From an uncultured Pantoea sp. (GTDB taxonomy: Bacteria > Pseudomonadota > Gammaproteobacteria > Enterobacterales > Enterobacteriaceae): a stretch of DNA of 35,580 nucleotides. Location: positions 1 through 35,580 of the forward strand of contig CAJYKU010000015.1 in NCBI GenBank assembly GCA_913775175.1. Reading direction: 5' to 3'. The notes under the pieces are model-generated. The model saw nothing but the letters and a program-made list of their open reading frames with translations. It was not told the DNA's origin and did not search any database. Both the position numbers and the translations under genes were made by a program. Of the stretch, positions 1-9,080 are shown one piece after another (position 1 is the first letter of the stretch; each line of letters begins with the position of its first letter).

Positions 1-152
1 TCGTAGAAGACCTGGGTGCCGATTCTCTTGATACCGTTGAGCTGGTAATGGCTCTGGAAGAAGAGTTTGATACTGAAATTCCAGACGAAGAAGCTGAGAA
101 AATCACTACCGTTCAGGCAGCGATCGATTACGTCACTAGCCACCAAGGCTAA
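1..152 (+). CDS. acpP: Acyl carrier protein, 3' part
   Basis: The window opens inside acpP; the first two bases finish a codon and the reading frame runs from base 3 to a TAA at 150-152. The protein carries growing acyl chains on 4'-phosphopantetheine for the cytosolic type II fatty acid synthase. The attachment motif DSL is visible, with its serine at 24-26, followed by the very acidic helix II typical of ACP ([12 protein letters not shown]). The C-terminal residues (YVTSHQG) differ from the E. coli ending (YINGHQA). About half the gene lies outside the window. fabF follows, as in other enterics, separated by a hairpin. Confidence 0.97.
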   Translation, partial: VEDLGADSLDTVELVMALEEEFDTEIPDEEAEKITTVQAAIDYVTSHQG

Positions 153-162
153 TGAATATCTT

Positions 163-190
163 CAGGCGGTCACATGACCGCCTGAGTTTT
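163..190 (+). terminator. Hairpin with T run between acpP and fabF
   Basis: CAGGCGGTCA (163-172) is perfectly complementary to TGACCGCCTG (175-184) and is followed by a short T run (187-190). It sits 10 bases after the acpP stop. As acpP is usually expressed far above fabF, a partial terminator here would let only some transcripts continue; that role is inferred. Confidence 0.75.
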
Positions 191-236
191 ATATTTGCCC
201 CACATAGCGTCATTTTTCCCTCCCTGGAGGAAGACC

Positions 237-1478
237 GTGTCTAAGCGTCGTGTAGTTGTGACTGGTCTTGGCATGCTGTCTCCTGTCGGCAATACCGTAG
301 AGTCTACCTGGAGTGCTCTCCTTGCCGGTCAGAGCGGCATTACCCTGATCGACCATTTTGATGCCAGTGCTTATGCAACGCGTTTTGCAGGCCTGGTGAA
401 AGATTTTAATTGTGATGAGTACATCTCGCGTAAAGATCAGCGCAAGATGGACGATTTCATCCAGTATGGTATCGCGGCTGGTATTCAGGCTATGGCGGAC
501 TCCGGTCTGGTCGTAACTGATGAGAATGCAGGCCGTATTGGTGCGGCAATCGGCTCCGGCATCGGTGGGCTTGGTTTAATTGAAGAGAACCACAGCTCGC
601 TGGTAAAAGGCGGCCCGCGTAAAATCAGCCCATTCTTTGTGCCTTCTACCATTGTTAATATGGTTGCGGGTCATCTGACCATTATGTACGGTTTGAAAGG
701 GCCCAGCATCTCTATTGCTACAGCCTGTACATCCGGCGTGCATAACATTGGCCACGCTGCGCGTATCATTGCTTACAATGATGCTGACGTTATGCTGGCT
801 GGTGGTGCCGAGAAAGCCAGTACGCCACTTGGCGTTGGTGGATTTGGTGCAGCGCGTGCGCTCTCTACACGTAACGAAAATCCGCAGGCGGCAAGCCGTC
901 CGTGGGATAAAGATCGTGATGGTTTCGTACTGGGTGATGGTGCCGGTATTGTGGTGCTTGAAGAGTACGAACATGCGAAAAAACGTGGCGCAAAAATCTA
1001 TGCGGAAATCACAGGTTTTGGCATGAGCAGCGATGCTTACCACATGACCTCTCCGCCAGAAGATGGCTCAGGTGCGGCTGCAGCAATGGTGAATGCGCTG
1101 CGTGATGCGCAGCTTGATCCAGCGCAGATTGGCTATGTAAACGCACACGGCACGTCAACGCCGGCGGGCGACAAAGCGGAAGCGCAGGCAGTGAAGTCGG
1201 TGTTTGGCGCGTCAGCGCAACGCGTGATGGTGAGCTCAACCAAATCGATGACAGGTCATTTACTGGGTGCCGCAGGTGCCGTAGAGGCGATCTACTCGAT
1301 TCTGGCGCTGCGCGATCAGGCGATCCCGCCGACGATTAACCTGGATAATCCGGATGAAGGTTGCGATCTCGACTTCGTACCTCATACCGCACGTCAGGTT
1401 AGCGGTCTGGAGTACACGTTGTGTAACTCGTTTGGATTTGGCGGCACCAACGGCTCGCTGATTTTCCGTAAGGTATAA
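237..1478 (+). CDS. fabF: 3-oxoacyl-[acyl-carrier-protein] synthase II (KAS II)
   Basis: FabF condenses malonyl-ACP with acyl-ACP in fatty acid elongation and controls the palmitoleate to cis-vaccenate step at low temperature. It is a thiolase-fold enzyme with a Cys-His-His triad: the nucleophilic Cys at residue 164 in TACTSG, one His in [11 protein letters not shown] and one in [13 protein letters not shown] chose the GTG at 237, behind a clear GGAGGA ribosome site at 226-231, because it gives 413 residues and the N terminus SKRRVVVTG, exactly as in E. coli. An in-frame TTG at 195 would add 14 residues without family support. It lies directly after acpP and ends at a strong terminator. Confidence 0.97.
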   Translation: MSKRRVVVTGLGMLSPVGNTVESTWSALLAGQSGITLIDHFDASAYATRFAGLVKDFNCDEYISRKDQRKMDDFIQYGIAAGIQAMADSGLVVTDENAGRIGAAIGSGIGGLGLIEENHSSLVKGGPRKISPFFVPSTIVNMVAGHLTIMYGLKGPSISIATACTSGVHNIGHAARIIAYNDADVMLAGGAEKASTPLGVGGFGAARALSTRNENPQAASRPWDKDRDGFVLGDGAGIVVLEEYEHAKKRGAKIYAEITGFGMSSDAYHMTSPPEDGSGAAAAMVNALRDAQLDPAQIGYVNAHGTSTPAGDKAEAQAVKSVFGASAQRVMVSSTKSMTGHLLGAAGAVEAIYSILALRDQAIPPTINLDNPDEGCDLDFVPHTARQVSGLEYTLCNSFGFGGTNGSLIFRKV

Positions 1479-1497
1479 TCTTCATTCCGCCGAACAG

Positions 1498-1521
1498 AGG
1501 CCCGCAATGCGGGCCTTTTTT
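1498..1521 (+). terminator. Rho-independent terminator after fabF
   Basis: AGGCCCGC (1498-1505) pairs with GCGGGCCT (1509-1516) across a 3-base loop and runs into a six-T tract. It separates fabF from pabC, so pabC depends on read-through or on its own promoter within 1522-1580, where I see no convincing sigma-70 match. Confidence 0.9.
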
Positions 1522-1586
1522 CTGATCTGTCCGGTATCAGCTGGCCTGAGCAGATACAGCGGCTGGTTTGATCTGAGGAGCGCGCT

Positions 1587-2399
1587 ATGTGGATCAACGG
1601 TATTGCCCAGGCCACACTCTCTGCCCGCGATCGTGCCGTGCAGTTTGGTGATGGCTGCTTTACCACCGCTGCGGTACGTAATGGCAGAGTATTAATGTTT
1701 GACGCTCATTTGCAGCGTCTCCGGCAGAGTTGTGAGCGGTTGCAGATGCCTGTGCCAGACTGGTCACTACTGGAAAAAGAGATGCAACACGCTGCCCGGA
1801 GCGAATCTCAGGCGGTGCTTAAGGTGATTCTGACGCCGGGAGCCGGAGGGCGTGGTTATAGCCGGCGTGGCAGCAGTGCACCCACGCGTATTCTCTCTCT
1901 CTCTCCCTGGCCACAGCACTACGCTACGCTGCAGCAGCAGGGAGTGCGGCTGATTACCAGTCCGGTGCGACTGGCGCGTAATCCGCTGCTGGCAGGGATA
2001 AAACATCTCAACCGGCTGGAGCAGGTGCTGATCCGTCACTATCTGGATGAAAGTGATGCAGATGAGGCGCTGGTACTGGATACGCAGGGATGCGTGATAG
2101 AATGTTGCGCTGCCAATCTGTTCTGGCGCAGCGGCACCTGCATCTACACACCGCGGCTCGATCAGGCGGGTGTCGACGGCATAATGCGCCGTTTTCTGAT
2201 AGCGCAACTGACAGCCAGCGGCCAGACTTGTCAGGAGATTGAAGCGCCAGCAGAGAGGCTGCTTGACGCAGATGAAGTCGTGATTTGTAACGCACTTATG
2301 CCGGTGTTGCCAGTGCGGCAGATCGATAACGTCGCTTTCAGCGACCACAGGCTGTATCAGCAACTTTTTAGCTGTTGCCAGAGAATGGAAGTAACATGA
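1587..2399 (+). CDS. pabC: 4-amino-4-deoxychorismate lyase
   Basis: PabC is a PLP-dependent fold-type IV enzyme that splits aminodeoxychorismate into p-aminobenzoate and pyruvate for folate synthesis. Family signatures are present: [13 protein letters not shown] near the N terminus, [12 protein letters not shown] containing the PLP-binding Lys, and [22 protein letters not shown] with the Glu of the aminotransferase IV signature. At 270 residues it matches the usual length. The ATG at 1587 follows a TGAGGAG ribosome site. The stop overlaps the mltG start by four bases (ATGA), implying translational coupling. Sequence drift from E. coli is greater here than in most neighbours, as is common for this gene. 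Confidence 0.95.
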   Translation: MWINGIAQATLSARDRAVQFGDGCFTTAAVRNGRVLMFDAHLQRLRQSCERLQMPVPDWSLLEKEMQHAARSESQAVLKVILTPGAGGRGYSRRGSSAPTRILSLSPWPQHYATLQQQGVRLITSPVRLARNPLLAGIKHLNRLEQVLIRHYLDESDADEALVLDTQGCVIECCAANLFWRSGTCIYTPRLDQAGVDGIMRRFLIAQLTASGQTCQEIEAPAERLLDADEVVICNALMPVLPVRQIDNVAFSDHRLYQQLFSCCQRMEVT

Positions 2400-3415
2400 G
2401 TCGAATGAAAAAAATTACAGCAGGTGTGGTGGTTCTCGCCCTGCTTGCCGCCGCTTTTGGCTATTATCAGGTAAAACAGTTTGCCGACAAGCCGCTGCTT
2501 ATCAGCCAGGAAACAATCTATACACTGCCAGCTGGCAGTGGCCGCGTAGTACTGGAAGCACAGCTCGAGAGTCAGCATATTATTCCGCAGAGCATCTGGT
2601 TTGGGCCATTACTTAAACTGGAGCCCGATCTGGCTAACTTTAAAGCAGGGACTTACCGACTGGAGCAGGGCATGACGGTGCGTCAGTTGCTGCAGCTCTT
2701 AGCCAGCGGCAAAGAAGCGCAGTTCCCGGTACGTTTTATTGAGGGCTCACGGCTGAGTGAGTGGTTGCAGGCGCTGCGAAAAGCTCCCTATGTGAAACAC
2801 ACGCTGCTGGACGATCAGTTCGCCAGCGCCGCCGCGGCGCTCAAGCTGAATGCTGCAGAGCTGGAAGGCAGCTTCTATCCTGACACCTATCTCTATACTG
2901 CTAACACAACGGATGTCGCGCTGCTGGCACGTGCGCACGATCGTATGAACAAGCTGGTCGCAGAGATCTGGCAGAGCCGTGCCGCCAATTTGCCCTATAA
3001 AAATCCGCAGCAGCTGGTGACTATGGCATCAATTATTGAAAAAGAAACTGGCGTCAGTGAAGAGCGCGCCCGGGTCGCGTCGGTGTTTATCAATCGCCTG
3101 CGTACCGGCATGAAGCTGCAAACCGATCCCACAGTGATTTATGGTATGGGTGATAACTATAACGGCACTCTGACGCGCAAGGATCTGGAAACGCCAACAG
3201 CATATAACACGTATACCATCAGTGGATTGCCGCCGGGCCCGATTGCGATGCCGGGACGTGCGTCGCTGGAGGCCGCTGCCCATCCGGAAAAAACTAACTA
3301 TCTCTATTTTGTCGCGGATGGCAAAGGGGGGCACACCTTTACCACCAATCTTGCCAGCCATAACCGGGCAGTGCAGGCTTATCGCCTGGCGATAAAGGAA
3401 AAAAATGAAAAGTAA
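2396..3415 (+). CDS. mltG: Endolytic murein transglycosylase MltG (YceG family)
   Basis: MltG is an inner-membrane lytic transglycosylase that cuts nascent glycan strands and is thought to terminate their growth. The 339-residue product begins with a short charged stretch and one membrane segment (about residues 8-25). A LysM-like part follows, then the YceG catalytic domain with [11 protein letters not shown] (about 210-220), whose glutamates include the catalytic residue equivalent to E. coli Glu218. [18 protein letters not shown] and [14 protein letters not shown] are conserved family blocks. I chose the ATG at 2396, which overlaps the pabC stop; an in-frame ATG at 2405 is an alternative. 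Its end overlaps tmk by 11 bases. Confidence 0.95.
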   Translation: MSRMKKITAGVVVLALLAAAFGYYQVKQFADKPLLISQETIYTLPAGSGRVVLEAQLESQHIIPQSIWFGPLLKLEPDLANFKAGTYRLEQGMTVRQLLQLLASGKEAQFPVRFIEGSRLSEWLQALRKAPYVKHTLLDDQFASAAAALKLNAAELEGSFYPDTYLYTANTTDVALLARAHDRMNKLVAEIWQSRAANLPYKNPQQLVTMASIIEKETGVSEERARVASVFINRLRTGMKLQTDPTVIYGMGDNYNGTLTRKDLETPTAYNTYTISGLPPGPIAMPGRASLEAAAHPEKTNYLYFVADGKGGHTFTTNLASHNRAVQAYRLAIKEKNEK

Positions 3416-4040
3416 GTTTATTGTCATTGAGGGGCTGGAAGGCGCAGGTAAAACCACGGCGCGCGATGCCATCGTTGATGTGCTGCAGCAGCACGGCATT
3501 CACGACCTGGTTTTCACCCGTGAACCCGGCGGCACGCCGCTGGCTGAACAACTGCGCACACTGGTTAAACAGGGCATAGAGGGTGAGCAGGTCACTGACA
3601 AAGCTGAACTGCTGATGCTTTACGCCGCCCGGGTGCAGCTGGTTGAGAATGTGATTAAGCCTGCGCTGGCGCGCGGCGCATGGGTCGTAGGCGATCGTCA
3701 CGATCTCTCATCGCAGGCTTATCAGGGCGGAGGACGAGGCATGGATGCGGCGCTGATGAGTACGCTGCGCGAGGCGGTATTGGGCAATTTTCGTCCCGAC
3801 CTTACGCTTTACCTCGACGTTACACCGGAAATCGGCCTGCAGCGTGCACGGGCACGCGGCGCGCTGGATCGTATTGAGCAGGAGTCTCTGCGTTTCTTTG
3901 AGCGCACCCGTGAACGTTATCTGGCGCTGGCAGCTGCCGACCCTGCAATTGTGACAATTGATGCGTCACAAACAGTTGATGAGGTGACAACGTCACTTAA
4001 AGGTGTGCTGCATCGCTGGCTGGCAGGACAGCACGTATGA
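3405..4040 (+). CDS. tmk: Thymidylate kinase
   Basis: Tmk phosphorylates dTMP to dTDP with ATP, an essential step for DNA precursors. The P-loop GLEGAGKTT is at residues 10-18, the DR(E/H) region appears as [12 protein letters not shown] and [17 protein letters not shown], and the lid carries [14 protein letters not shown], the arginine-rich lid of the E. coli-type enzyme. The length of 211 residues is normal. It starts inside the end of mltG and its stop overlaps the holB start (ATGA), so tmk, mltG and holB are probably translated as a coupled unit. Confidence 0.97.
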   Translation: MKSKFIVIEGLEGAGKTTARDAIVDVLQQHGIHDLVFTREPGGTPLAEQLRTLVKQGIEGEQVTDKAELLMLYAARVQLVENVIKPALARGAWVVGDRHDLSSQAYQGGGRGMDAALMSTLREAVLGNFRPDLTLYLDVTPEIGLQRARARGALDRIEQESLRFFERTRERYLALAAADPAIVTIDASQTVDEVTTSLKGVLHRWLAGQHV

Positions 4041-5029
4041 GTTGGTATCCGTGGCTTAACCAGCCTTATCGGCAGATTATCGCCCGTCACCAGCAGGGAG
4101 TGGCACATCACGCTCTGCTGCTGCAGGCACCGGCTGGCATGGGTGATGATGCGCTGGTATGGGGCGTTAGCCGCTGGCTGATGTGCCAGCGGCGCGATGG
4201 CGTGAAGAGCTGCGGAACCTGCCACGGCTGTGAGCTGATGCAGGCACATACCCATCCTGACTGGTATCGGCTGGAGGCGGAGAAAGGCAAAGCGTCGCTG
4301 GGTATAGATGCGGTACGTGAGGTGACAGAGAAGCTCTATCATTTTGCTCAGCAGGGTGGTGCAAAAGTGGTCTGGCTGCCTGATGCTGCTCAGCTGACAG
4401 AAGCCGCTGCCAATGCACTGCTGAAAACGCTGGAGGAGCCACCCGCTAACTGCTGGTTCTTTCTTAGCGTACGTGAACCCTCCAGGCTGCTGGCAACGTT
4501 ACGCAGTCGCTGTATCAGCTGGCTGCTGACGCCACCCGATGAAGCGCAAAGCCTTGCCTGGCTCGGCCGGGAGTCAGCAGAGTCTGACGCAGCGCAGCGC
4601 AGCGCACTACGGCTCAGCGGCGGGGCTCCTGCGGCGGCGCTGGCACTGTTGCAGCCTGCCCGCTGGCAAACACGCCAGCTATTATGCGATACCCTGATCG
4701 GTGCGCTGCAGGAGGATATTCTGCACCTGCTGCCAGTACTGAATCGTGATGATGTCGCTGAACAGCTTGGCTGGCTGATTTCATTACTGGTGGATGCCAT
4801 GAAGATGCAACAGGGGGCCGCCGCCTGGCTGAGTAATGGCGATCGTCACGATGTGGTAGCGGCGCTGGCGCAACAGCTGAACAGCAGCGCGCTGAATAGC
4901 AGTGCACAGCTATGGGTTACCTGCCGCGAGCAGTTGCAACATGTCGCTGCTCTGAACCGCGAACTTATTCTTACCGATCGGCTGCTGGCGTGGAGTCGTC
5001 TGCTCTCTCCAGCTGCGATCAGCGAGTAA
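4037..5029 (+). CDS. holB: DNA polymerase III subunit delta'
   Basis: HolB is the delta' subunit of the clamp loader that places the beta sliding clamp on DNA. It has an AAA+ fold with no functional ATP site: the P-loop position reads [11 protein letters not shown] rather than GxxGxGKT, as in E. coli. Zinc-binding cysteines are visible in [28 protein letters not shown] and the SRC motif (TLRSRC) complete the picture; the SRC arginine acts in trans on the neighbouring ATPase subunit. At 330 residues it is a few shorter than the E. coli protein. The C-terminal third is poorly conserved, which is usual. Confidence 0.95.
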   Translation: MSWYPWLNQPYRQIIARHQQGVAHHALLLQAPAGMGDDALVWGVSRWLMCQRRDGVKSCGTCHGCELMQAHTHPDWYRLEAEKGKASLGIDAVREVTEKLYHFAQQGGAKVVWLPDAAQLTEAAANALLKTLEEPPANCWFFLSVREPSRLLATLRSRCISWLLTPPDEAQSLAWLGRESAESDAAQRSALRLSGGAPAAALALLQPARWQTRQLLCDTLIGALQEDILHLLPVLNRDDVAEQLGWLISLLVDAMKMQQGAAAWLSNGDRHDVVAALAQQLNSSALNSSAQLWVTCREQLQHVAALNRELILTDRLLAWSRLLSPAAISE

Positions 5030-5044
5030 TTAATCGAGAAAATT

Positions 5045-5836
5045 ATGTTTATTGTTGATTCCCATTGCCATCTTGATGGCCTTGATTATGAAAACCAGCA
5101 TCGCGATCTGGACGATGTAATTGCGAAAGCTGCCGCGCGTGATGTTAAGTTTATGCTGGCGATCGCCACCACTCTGCCTGACTACTATCAGATTAAAGCG
5201 CTGGTGGGTGAGCGCGACAATATCGCACTGGCGTGTGGTGTCCATCCGCTTAATCAGGAAACACCCTGGGATGTAGAAGAGTTTCGTCGGCTGGCCGCCG
5301 AGGAGCGGGTGGTCGCACTGGGTGAGACAGGTCTCGATTACTTTTATCAGCAGGAAACCAAAGCGCAGCAGCAGGCTGCGTTTCGCGAGCATATCCGTAC
5401 CGGAATAGCACTGAATAAACCGGTGATCGTCCATACGCGCGATGCGCGTGATGATACACTGGCGATCCTGCGTGAAGAGCAGGCTGATCAATGTGGCGGT
5501 GTGCTGCACTGTTTCACCGAAGATCGCGCAACGGCGGCGAAGCTGCTGGATCTGGGATTCTATATCTCTTTCTCCGGGATTGTGACATTCCGCAACGCCG
5601 AGCAGATCCGCGATGCCGCGCGCTATGTGCCGCTGGATCGCATCCTGGTAGAAACGGACTCACCTTATCTGGCACCTGTGCCACATCGCGGCAAAGAGAA
5701 TCAGCCCGCGTTTACCCGTGATGTCGCTGACTATATGGCGGTGCTGAAAGGGGTCGATATTGAGACGCTGGCCACCGCGACTACGCAAAACTTTTCCCGG
5801 CTGTTTCATATCCCGCTGGCGCGTCTGGGCGGCTGA
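5045..5836 (+). CDS. ycfH: TatD-family metal-dependent hydrolase (YcfH)
   Basis: This is a TIM-barrel metallohydrolase of the TatD family, to which DNase and quality-control roles have been assigned; the cellular substrate of YcfH itself is not settled. Metal ligands are visible in order: DSHCHLD at the N terminus, [25 protein letters not shown] and the final Asp in [15 protein letters not shown]. The length of 263 residues matches E. coli YcfH, and the close match makes this paralogue more likely than TatD or YjjV. It follows holB by 15 bases and ends the tmk-holB unit; a candidate terminator lies 39 bases downstream. Confidence 0.94.
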   Translation: MFIVDSHCHLDGLDYENQHRDLDDVIAKAAARDVKFMLAIATTLPDYYQIKALVGERDNIALACGVHPLNQETPWDVEEFRRLAAEERVVALGETGLDYFYQQETKAQQQAAFREHIRTGIALNKPVIVHTRDARDDTLAILREEQADQCGGVLHCFTEDRATAAKLLDLGFYISFSGIVTFRNAEQIRDAARYVPLDRILVETDSPYLAPVPHRGKENQPAFTRDVADYMAVLKGVDIETLATATTQNFSRLFHIPLARLGG

Positions 5837-5875
5837 TACTTTATTTCATTGACTGTAATTAATTCTAAATAAACG

Positions 5876-5916
5876 GCCTGCATCAGGATATTTCTGGCGC
5901 AGGCAATATTTTATTG
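5876..5916 (+). terminator. Candidate terminator after ycfH
   Basis: GCCTGC-A-TCAG (5876-5886) pairs with CTGG-C-GCAGGC (5894-5904), giving a ten-pair stem with one A/C mismatch and one G-T pair. An AT-rich stretch with a four-T run follows. The T tract is weak, so efficiency is uncertain. Confidence 0.5.
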
Positions 5917-5973
5917 CGCTATTATCCAGCAAACCAGGCAGAAATTGCTCCAGAAGAGGCGATCGCATTGAGG

Positions 5974-6026
5974 AAACGTGATAGCCGTCATAGTAACGCT
6001 CATGCATTTATTTTACTCTTCGTAAT
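5974..6026 (+). promoter_or_regulatory. ptsG promoter with CRP box
   Basis: A CRP-like site CGTGA-N6-TCATA lies at 5977-5992, inside the 22-base box 5974-5995. A -10 candidate TACTCT lies at 6014-6019, which predicts transcription from about 6026 and puts CRP at about -40.5. The segment strongly resembles the E. coli ptsG P1 promoter as I recall it, where cAMP-CRP activates and Mlc represses. The start site is inferred. Confidence 0.7.
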
Positions 6027-6030
6027 AAAT
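6006..6030 (+). promoter_or_regulatory. Mlc operator of ptsG
   Basis: A perfect inverted repeat ATTTATT (6006-6012) and AATAAAT (6024-6030) with an 11-base spacer matches the Mlc/NagC operator pattern and occupies the position of the E. coli ptsG operator, over the -10 and start site. Glucose transport through PtsG sequesters Mlc in E. coli; the same loop is inferred here. A small hairpin GACGC-TCA-GCGTC (6036-6048) follows at the start of the leader, as in E. coli. Confidence 0.75.
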
Positions 6031-6097
6031 CAAAAGACGCTCAGCGTCACCCCGGTAAAGGAACCTCCCCCTTTGCCACGCGCACTGCGCAACTATG

Positions 6098-6114
6098 CAC
6101 TCATACTCAGGAGC
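6098..6114 (+). promoter_or_regulatory. SgrS-type small-RNA target over the ptsG ribosome site
   Basis: The sequence CACTCATACTCAGGAGC contains the ptsG Shine-Dalgarno (AGGAG, 6109-6113) and nearly equals the E. coli segment paired by SgrS (CACCCATACTCAGGAGC). The core ATACTCAG is unchanged and the one C-to-T change would give a G-U pair. The upstream CTCCCCCTTTGCCACGCG block (6065-6082) is also conserved. SgrS itself is not in the window, so regulation is inferred. Confidence 0.65.
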
Positions 6115-6118
6115 TTCT

Positions 6119-7552
6119 ATGTTCAAGAATGCATTTGCGAACCTGCAAAAAGTAGGTAAATCGCTGATGTTGCCGGTATCGGTTTTGCCGATTGCCGGTA
6201 TTTTGTTAGGTGTAGGTTCTGCAAACTTCAGCTGGCTGCCAGCAGTGGTTTCTCATGTGATGGCAGAGGCGGGCGGATCCGTATTTGCTAATATGCCGCT
6301 GATTTTTGCTATCGGTGTTGCGCTGGGCTTTACCAATAATGACGGGGTATCAGCGCTGGCTGCGGTAGTCGCCTATGGCATTATGGTCAAAACCCTGGCG
6401 GTAGTGGCACCACTGGTACTGCATATGCCAGCCGCTGAGATTGAAGCAAAACATCTGGCTGATACCGGGGTGCTGGGAGGAATTATCGCCGGTGCGATCG
6501 CTGCCTATATGTTTAACCGCTTCTACCGCATTAAACTGCCTGAGTATTTGGGCTTCTTTGCCGGTAAACGGTTTGTTCCGATTATCTCTGGTCTGACCGC
6601 GATCTTTACCGGTATCGTGCTCTCCTTTATCTGGCCACCGGTTGGCACCGCGATTCAGGACTTCTCTCAGTGGGCAGCCTATCAGAACCCGGTAGTGGCA
6701 TTTGGTATCTACGGTGTGATTGAGCGCGCGCTGGTTCCGTTCGGCCTGCATCATATCTGGAACGTTCCTTTCCAGATGCAGATTGGCGAGTTTACCAATG
6801 CAGCAGGTCAGGTATTCCACGGTGATATTCCACGCTATATGGCGGGTGACCCGACTGCGGGCAAGCTCTCAGGCGGTTTCCTGTTCAAAATGTATGGTCT
6901 GCCGGCTGCAGCTATCGCTATCTGGCACTCAGCAAAACCTGAGAATCGTGCCAAAGTCGGTGGCATCATGATTTCGGCGGCGCTGACCTCATTCCTGACC
7001 GGTATCACCGAACCTATCGAATTCTCGTTTATGTTTGTGGCACCAATCCTCTACGTAATCCATGCGATTCTGGCGGGCCTGGCGTTCCCAATTTGTATCC
7101 TGCTGGGTATGCGTGACGGTACCAGCTTCTCACACGGCCTGATCGACTTTATCGTACTGAGCGGTAACAGCAGCAAAATCTGGCTGTTCCCGATTGTTGG
7201 TATCATCTATGGTCTGGTTTACTACACTGTATTCCGTGTGCTGATTGTAAAACTGAATCTGAAAACGCCTGGTCGTGAAGAAAACGCGGTTGAGCAGAGC
7301 AGTGCGACTGGCAGCGAAATGGCTGGCAAACTGGTGACCGCATTTGGTGGCAAAGAGAACATCACTAACCTCGACGCCTGTATCACTCGCCTGCGTGTCA
7401 GCGTAGCGGATGTCGCGAAAGTGGATCAGGCAGAGCTGAAAAACCTCGGTGCGCGTGGTGTTGTGGTAGCGGGCTCTGGCGTTCAGGCAATATTTGGTAC
7501 CAAATCTGACAACCTGAAAACAGAAATGGATGACTATATCCGCAGTATGTAA
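6119..7552 (+). CDS. ptsG: PTS glucose transporter subunit IICB
   Basis: PtsG imports glucose across the inner membrane and phosphorylates it to glucose 6-phosphate. The 477 residues equal the E. coli length. The N-terminal IIC part is hydrophobic with about ten membrane segments and contains the GITEPIEF motif of the sugar site; a linker near residue 390 leads to the IIB domain. The phosphocysteine is Cys421 in [12 protein letters not shown] chose the ATG at 6119, behind AGGAG and giving [19 protein letters not shown]; an upstream in-frame ATG would add only eight unsupported residues. It is a single-gene unit with an elaborate leader and a strong terminator. In E. coli fhuE lies next to it; here hinT follows directly. 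Confidence 0.98.
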   Translation: MFKNAFANLQKVGKSLMLPVSVLPIAGILLGVGSANFSWLPAVVSHVMAEAGGSVFANMPLIFAIGVALGFTNNDGVSALAAVVAYGIMVKTLAVVAPLVLHMPAAEIEAKHLADTGVLGGIIAGAIAAYMFNRFYRIKLPEYLGFFAGKRFVPIISGLTAIFTGIVLSFIWPPVGTAIQDFSQWAAYQNPVVAFGIYGVIERALVPFGLHHIWNVPFQMQIGEFTNAAGQVFHGDIPRYMAGDPTAGKLSGGFLFKMYGLPAAAIAIWHSAKPENRAKVGGIMISAALTSFLTGITEPIEFSFMFVAPILYVIHAILAGLAFPICILLGMRDGTSFSHGLIDFIVLSGNSSKIWLFPIVGIIYGLVYYTVFRVLIVKLNLKTPGREENAVEQSSATGSEMAGKLVTAFGGKENITNLDACITRLRVSVADVAKVDQAELKNLGARGVVVAGSGVQAIFGTKSDNLKTEMDDYIRSM

Positions 7553-7585
7553 CCGCGGCTGATTCTGTATCAGATATGTGTTAAG

Positions 7586-7610
7586 ACCCCCTGTTAAAGG
7601 GGGTTTTTTA
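7586..7610 (+). terminator. Rho-independent terminator after ptsG
   Basis: ACCCCC (7586-7591) and GGGGGT (7599-7604) form the stem around a 7-base loop, with a run of Ts from 7604 to 7609. Confidence 0.92.
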
Positions 7611-7665
7611 TTGCGGTCAATATGCTGCAAAAGCAGTCAGTTAGCGCAGAAAAACCGTGCGGAGG

Positions 7666-7695
7666 TTGAAAGCAGCAGAATTCCTCACGCATACT
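7666..7695 (+). promoter_or_regulatory. Candidate sigma-70 promoter of the hinT operon
   Basis: TTGAAA (7666-7671) is separated by 18 bases from CATACT (7690-7695), which would start transcription near 7702 and leave a short leader to the hinT ATG at 7731. It lies just after the ptsG terminator, where a new promoter is expected. The -10 matches only four of six consensus positions. Confidence 0.4.
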
Positions 7696-7730
7696 GCCGG
7701 ACCTACACTCAGTTTAAAAGGAACTGCATC

Positions 7731-8081
7731 ATGGCTGAAGAAACCCTGTTTAGTAAAATCATCCGTCGCGAGATCCCGGCTGATATCGTCTACCAGGATG
7801 AGCTGGTTACCGCTTTCCGCGATATTGCGCCGAAAGCGCCAGTACATGTGTTGATCATTCCCAACGTATTAATCCCCACCGCCAATGATGTCGGGTCAGA
7901 CCATGAGCCGGCACTGGGTCGTATGATTACCGTTGCAGCCAAAATTGCCCGTGATGAAGGGATTGCTGAAGATGGCTACCGATTGATCATAAACTGTAAT
8001 CGCCATGGCGGTCAGGAGGTCTATCATATACATATGCACCTGGTGGGTGGTGAACCACTGGGCCCGATGCTCGCTCATTAA
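7731..8081 (+). CDS. hinT: Purine nucleoside phosphoramidase HinT
   Basis: HinT is a small cytosolic HIT-family hydrolase that cleaves adenosine phosphoramidates and acyl-adenylates. The histidine triad HIHMH is at residues 99-103, with His101 as the nucleophile. The start at ATG 7731 follows AAAAGGA and gives [16 protein letters not shown], aligned with E. coli from residue 1. The product is 116 residues and stops at PLGPMLAH; the E. coli protein has three more residues (KGL), a tail reported to affect activity. It begins a tightly spaced group with ycfL, lpoB, thiK and nagZ. Confidence 0.96.
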   Translation: MAEETLFSKIIRREIPADIVYQDELVTAFRDIAPKAPVHVLIIPNVLIPTANDVGSDHEPALGRMITVAAKIARDEGIAEDGYRLIINCNRHGGQEVYHIHMHLVGGEPLGPMLAH

Positions 8082-8098
8082 CTTCAGGCGGATCCGAT

Positions 8099-8464
8099 AT
8101 GCGTCAATGGCTGAGCGGCCTGCTATTATTGACCCTGACAGGCTGCAGTAGTGATAAACCGATGATTAATACTTCGCAGTCGCTGGTGATGGAATCATCA
8201 GTGCTTTCAGCGGGTATTATTACTGATGAGCCACAGCTCACCAGCCGTGATGGACAGCTACAGGCAGCCTCTCTGTTGCAAAACCTGCGTGAAGCCTCCG
8301 TAACCGTACACTATCGTTTTTACTGGTATGACGATAAGGGACTGGAGATTGAGCCGGAAGAACCGGCACAGACGCAAATTGTCCCCGCACATGGCAGTGT
8401 TGTCGTGGCTTCGCAAATGGGTAATCTGACCGCCAGCAAAGTGCGGCTTTATCTTTATCTTTAA
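8099..8464 (+). CDS. ycfL: YcfL family lipoprotein (DUF1425)
   Basis: The 121-residue product starts with a lipoprotein signal: a short basic end, a leucine-rich stretch and the lipobox LTGC with Cys16 as the lipidated residue. The mature part carries SLVMESSVLSAGI, VTVHYRFYWYD and the C-terminal KVRLYLYL, all characteristic of E. coli YcfL. Its function is unknown; the +2 residue is Ser, which favours outer-membrane sorting by the Lol system encoded at 17642-20779. The gene lies 17 bases after hinT and 10 bases before lpoB, so it is probably cotranscribed with a regulator of peptidoglycan synthesis. Confidence 0.9.
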   Translation: MRQWLSGLLLLTLTGCSSDKPMINTSQSLVMESSVLSAGIITDEPQLTSRDGQLQAASLLQNLREASVTVHYRFYWYDDKGLEIEPEEPAQTQIVPAHGSVVVASQMGNLTASKVRLYLYL

Positions 8465-8474
8465 GGAGTAATCC

Positions 8475-9080
8475 GTGATCCGCAGTGTTCAACGTTCCGG
8501 CGCACTGATATTTGCGCTGATGCTTACCGGCTGTGTGGTTAAACAGCAGACACCCGCTCCGGTCGAGCCGACCCAACCGGCAACGCCGGTGCAGCCTGAA
8601 CCACAGCCGGAGCCACAGCCACAGCCTGCTCCGCCGCCGCAGACAGTGCCGCAGTTGCCGAAGCTGAAAACCATTGACTGGAATGCCAGCGTTTCGCCAT
8701 TGGTTGCCAGCATGGTGCAGTCAGCCGGGGTAAATCCGGGTAGCGTACTGCTGGTAGACAGTATTAAAAACAGCACCAACGGTGCGCTGCAGACGGCAAA
8801 AGCCACCAGCGCCATTCAGAACGCACTGGCGAATAACGGGAAGTTTTCACTGGTATCCAGCGAGCAGCTGAGCCAGGCAAAACAGTCACTGGGTCTCTCA
8901 CCCGACGACAGTTTGAACTCACGCAGTAAAGCGATCGGGCTGGCACGTATTGTTAATGCCCAGTATGTGCTCTACAGCACCGCGAAAGGTGATGTTAAAT
9001 CGCCGGCGCTGCAAATGCAGCTGATGCTGGTACAGACCGGCGAAATCATCTGGTCGGGTAATGGTGCAACACAACTCTGA
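8475..9080 (+). CDS. lpoB: Outer-membrane lipoprotein activator of PBP1B
   Basis: LpoB spans the periplasm from the outer membrane and stimulates the peptidoglycan synthase PBP1B. The GTG at 8475 follows AAGGAG (8463-8468). The signal peptide ends in the lipobox LTGC (Cys20). A proline/glutamine-rich disordered linker covers about residues 27-60, shorter than in E. coli and made of PEPQ-like repeats. The globular domain has SVLLVDSIKNSTNG, ALANNGKFSLVSSEQL and a C-terminal [15 protein letters not shown], which match E. coli LpoB. At 201 residues it is about a dozen shorter than E. coli, mostly from the linker. Its end overlaps thiK by 20 bases. Confidence 0.93.
   Translation: MIRSVQRSGALIFALMLTGCVVKQQTPAPVEPTQPATPVQPEPQPEPQPQPAPPPQTVPQLPKLKTIDWNASVSPLVASMVQSAGVNPGSVLLVDSIKNSTNGALQTAKATSAIQNALANNGKFSLVSSEQLSQAKQSLGLSPDDSLNSRSKAIGLARIVNAQYVLYSTAKGDVKSPALQMQLMLVQTGEIIWSGNGATQL

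Noticed and set aside
798..805. Chi octamers GCTGGTGG (also 5200, 9983, 10079, 12065, 12434)
   Set aside because: Real matches to the enterobacterial Chi sequence, but expected at this density in a core enteric chromosome and not informative here.
8553..8652. Possible frameshift or assembly error in the repetitive lpoB linker
   Set aside because: The frame stays open and the downstream domain aligns fully with LpoB, so no disruption is indicated.
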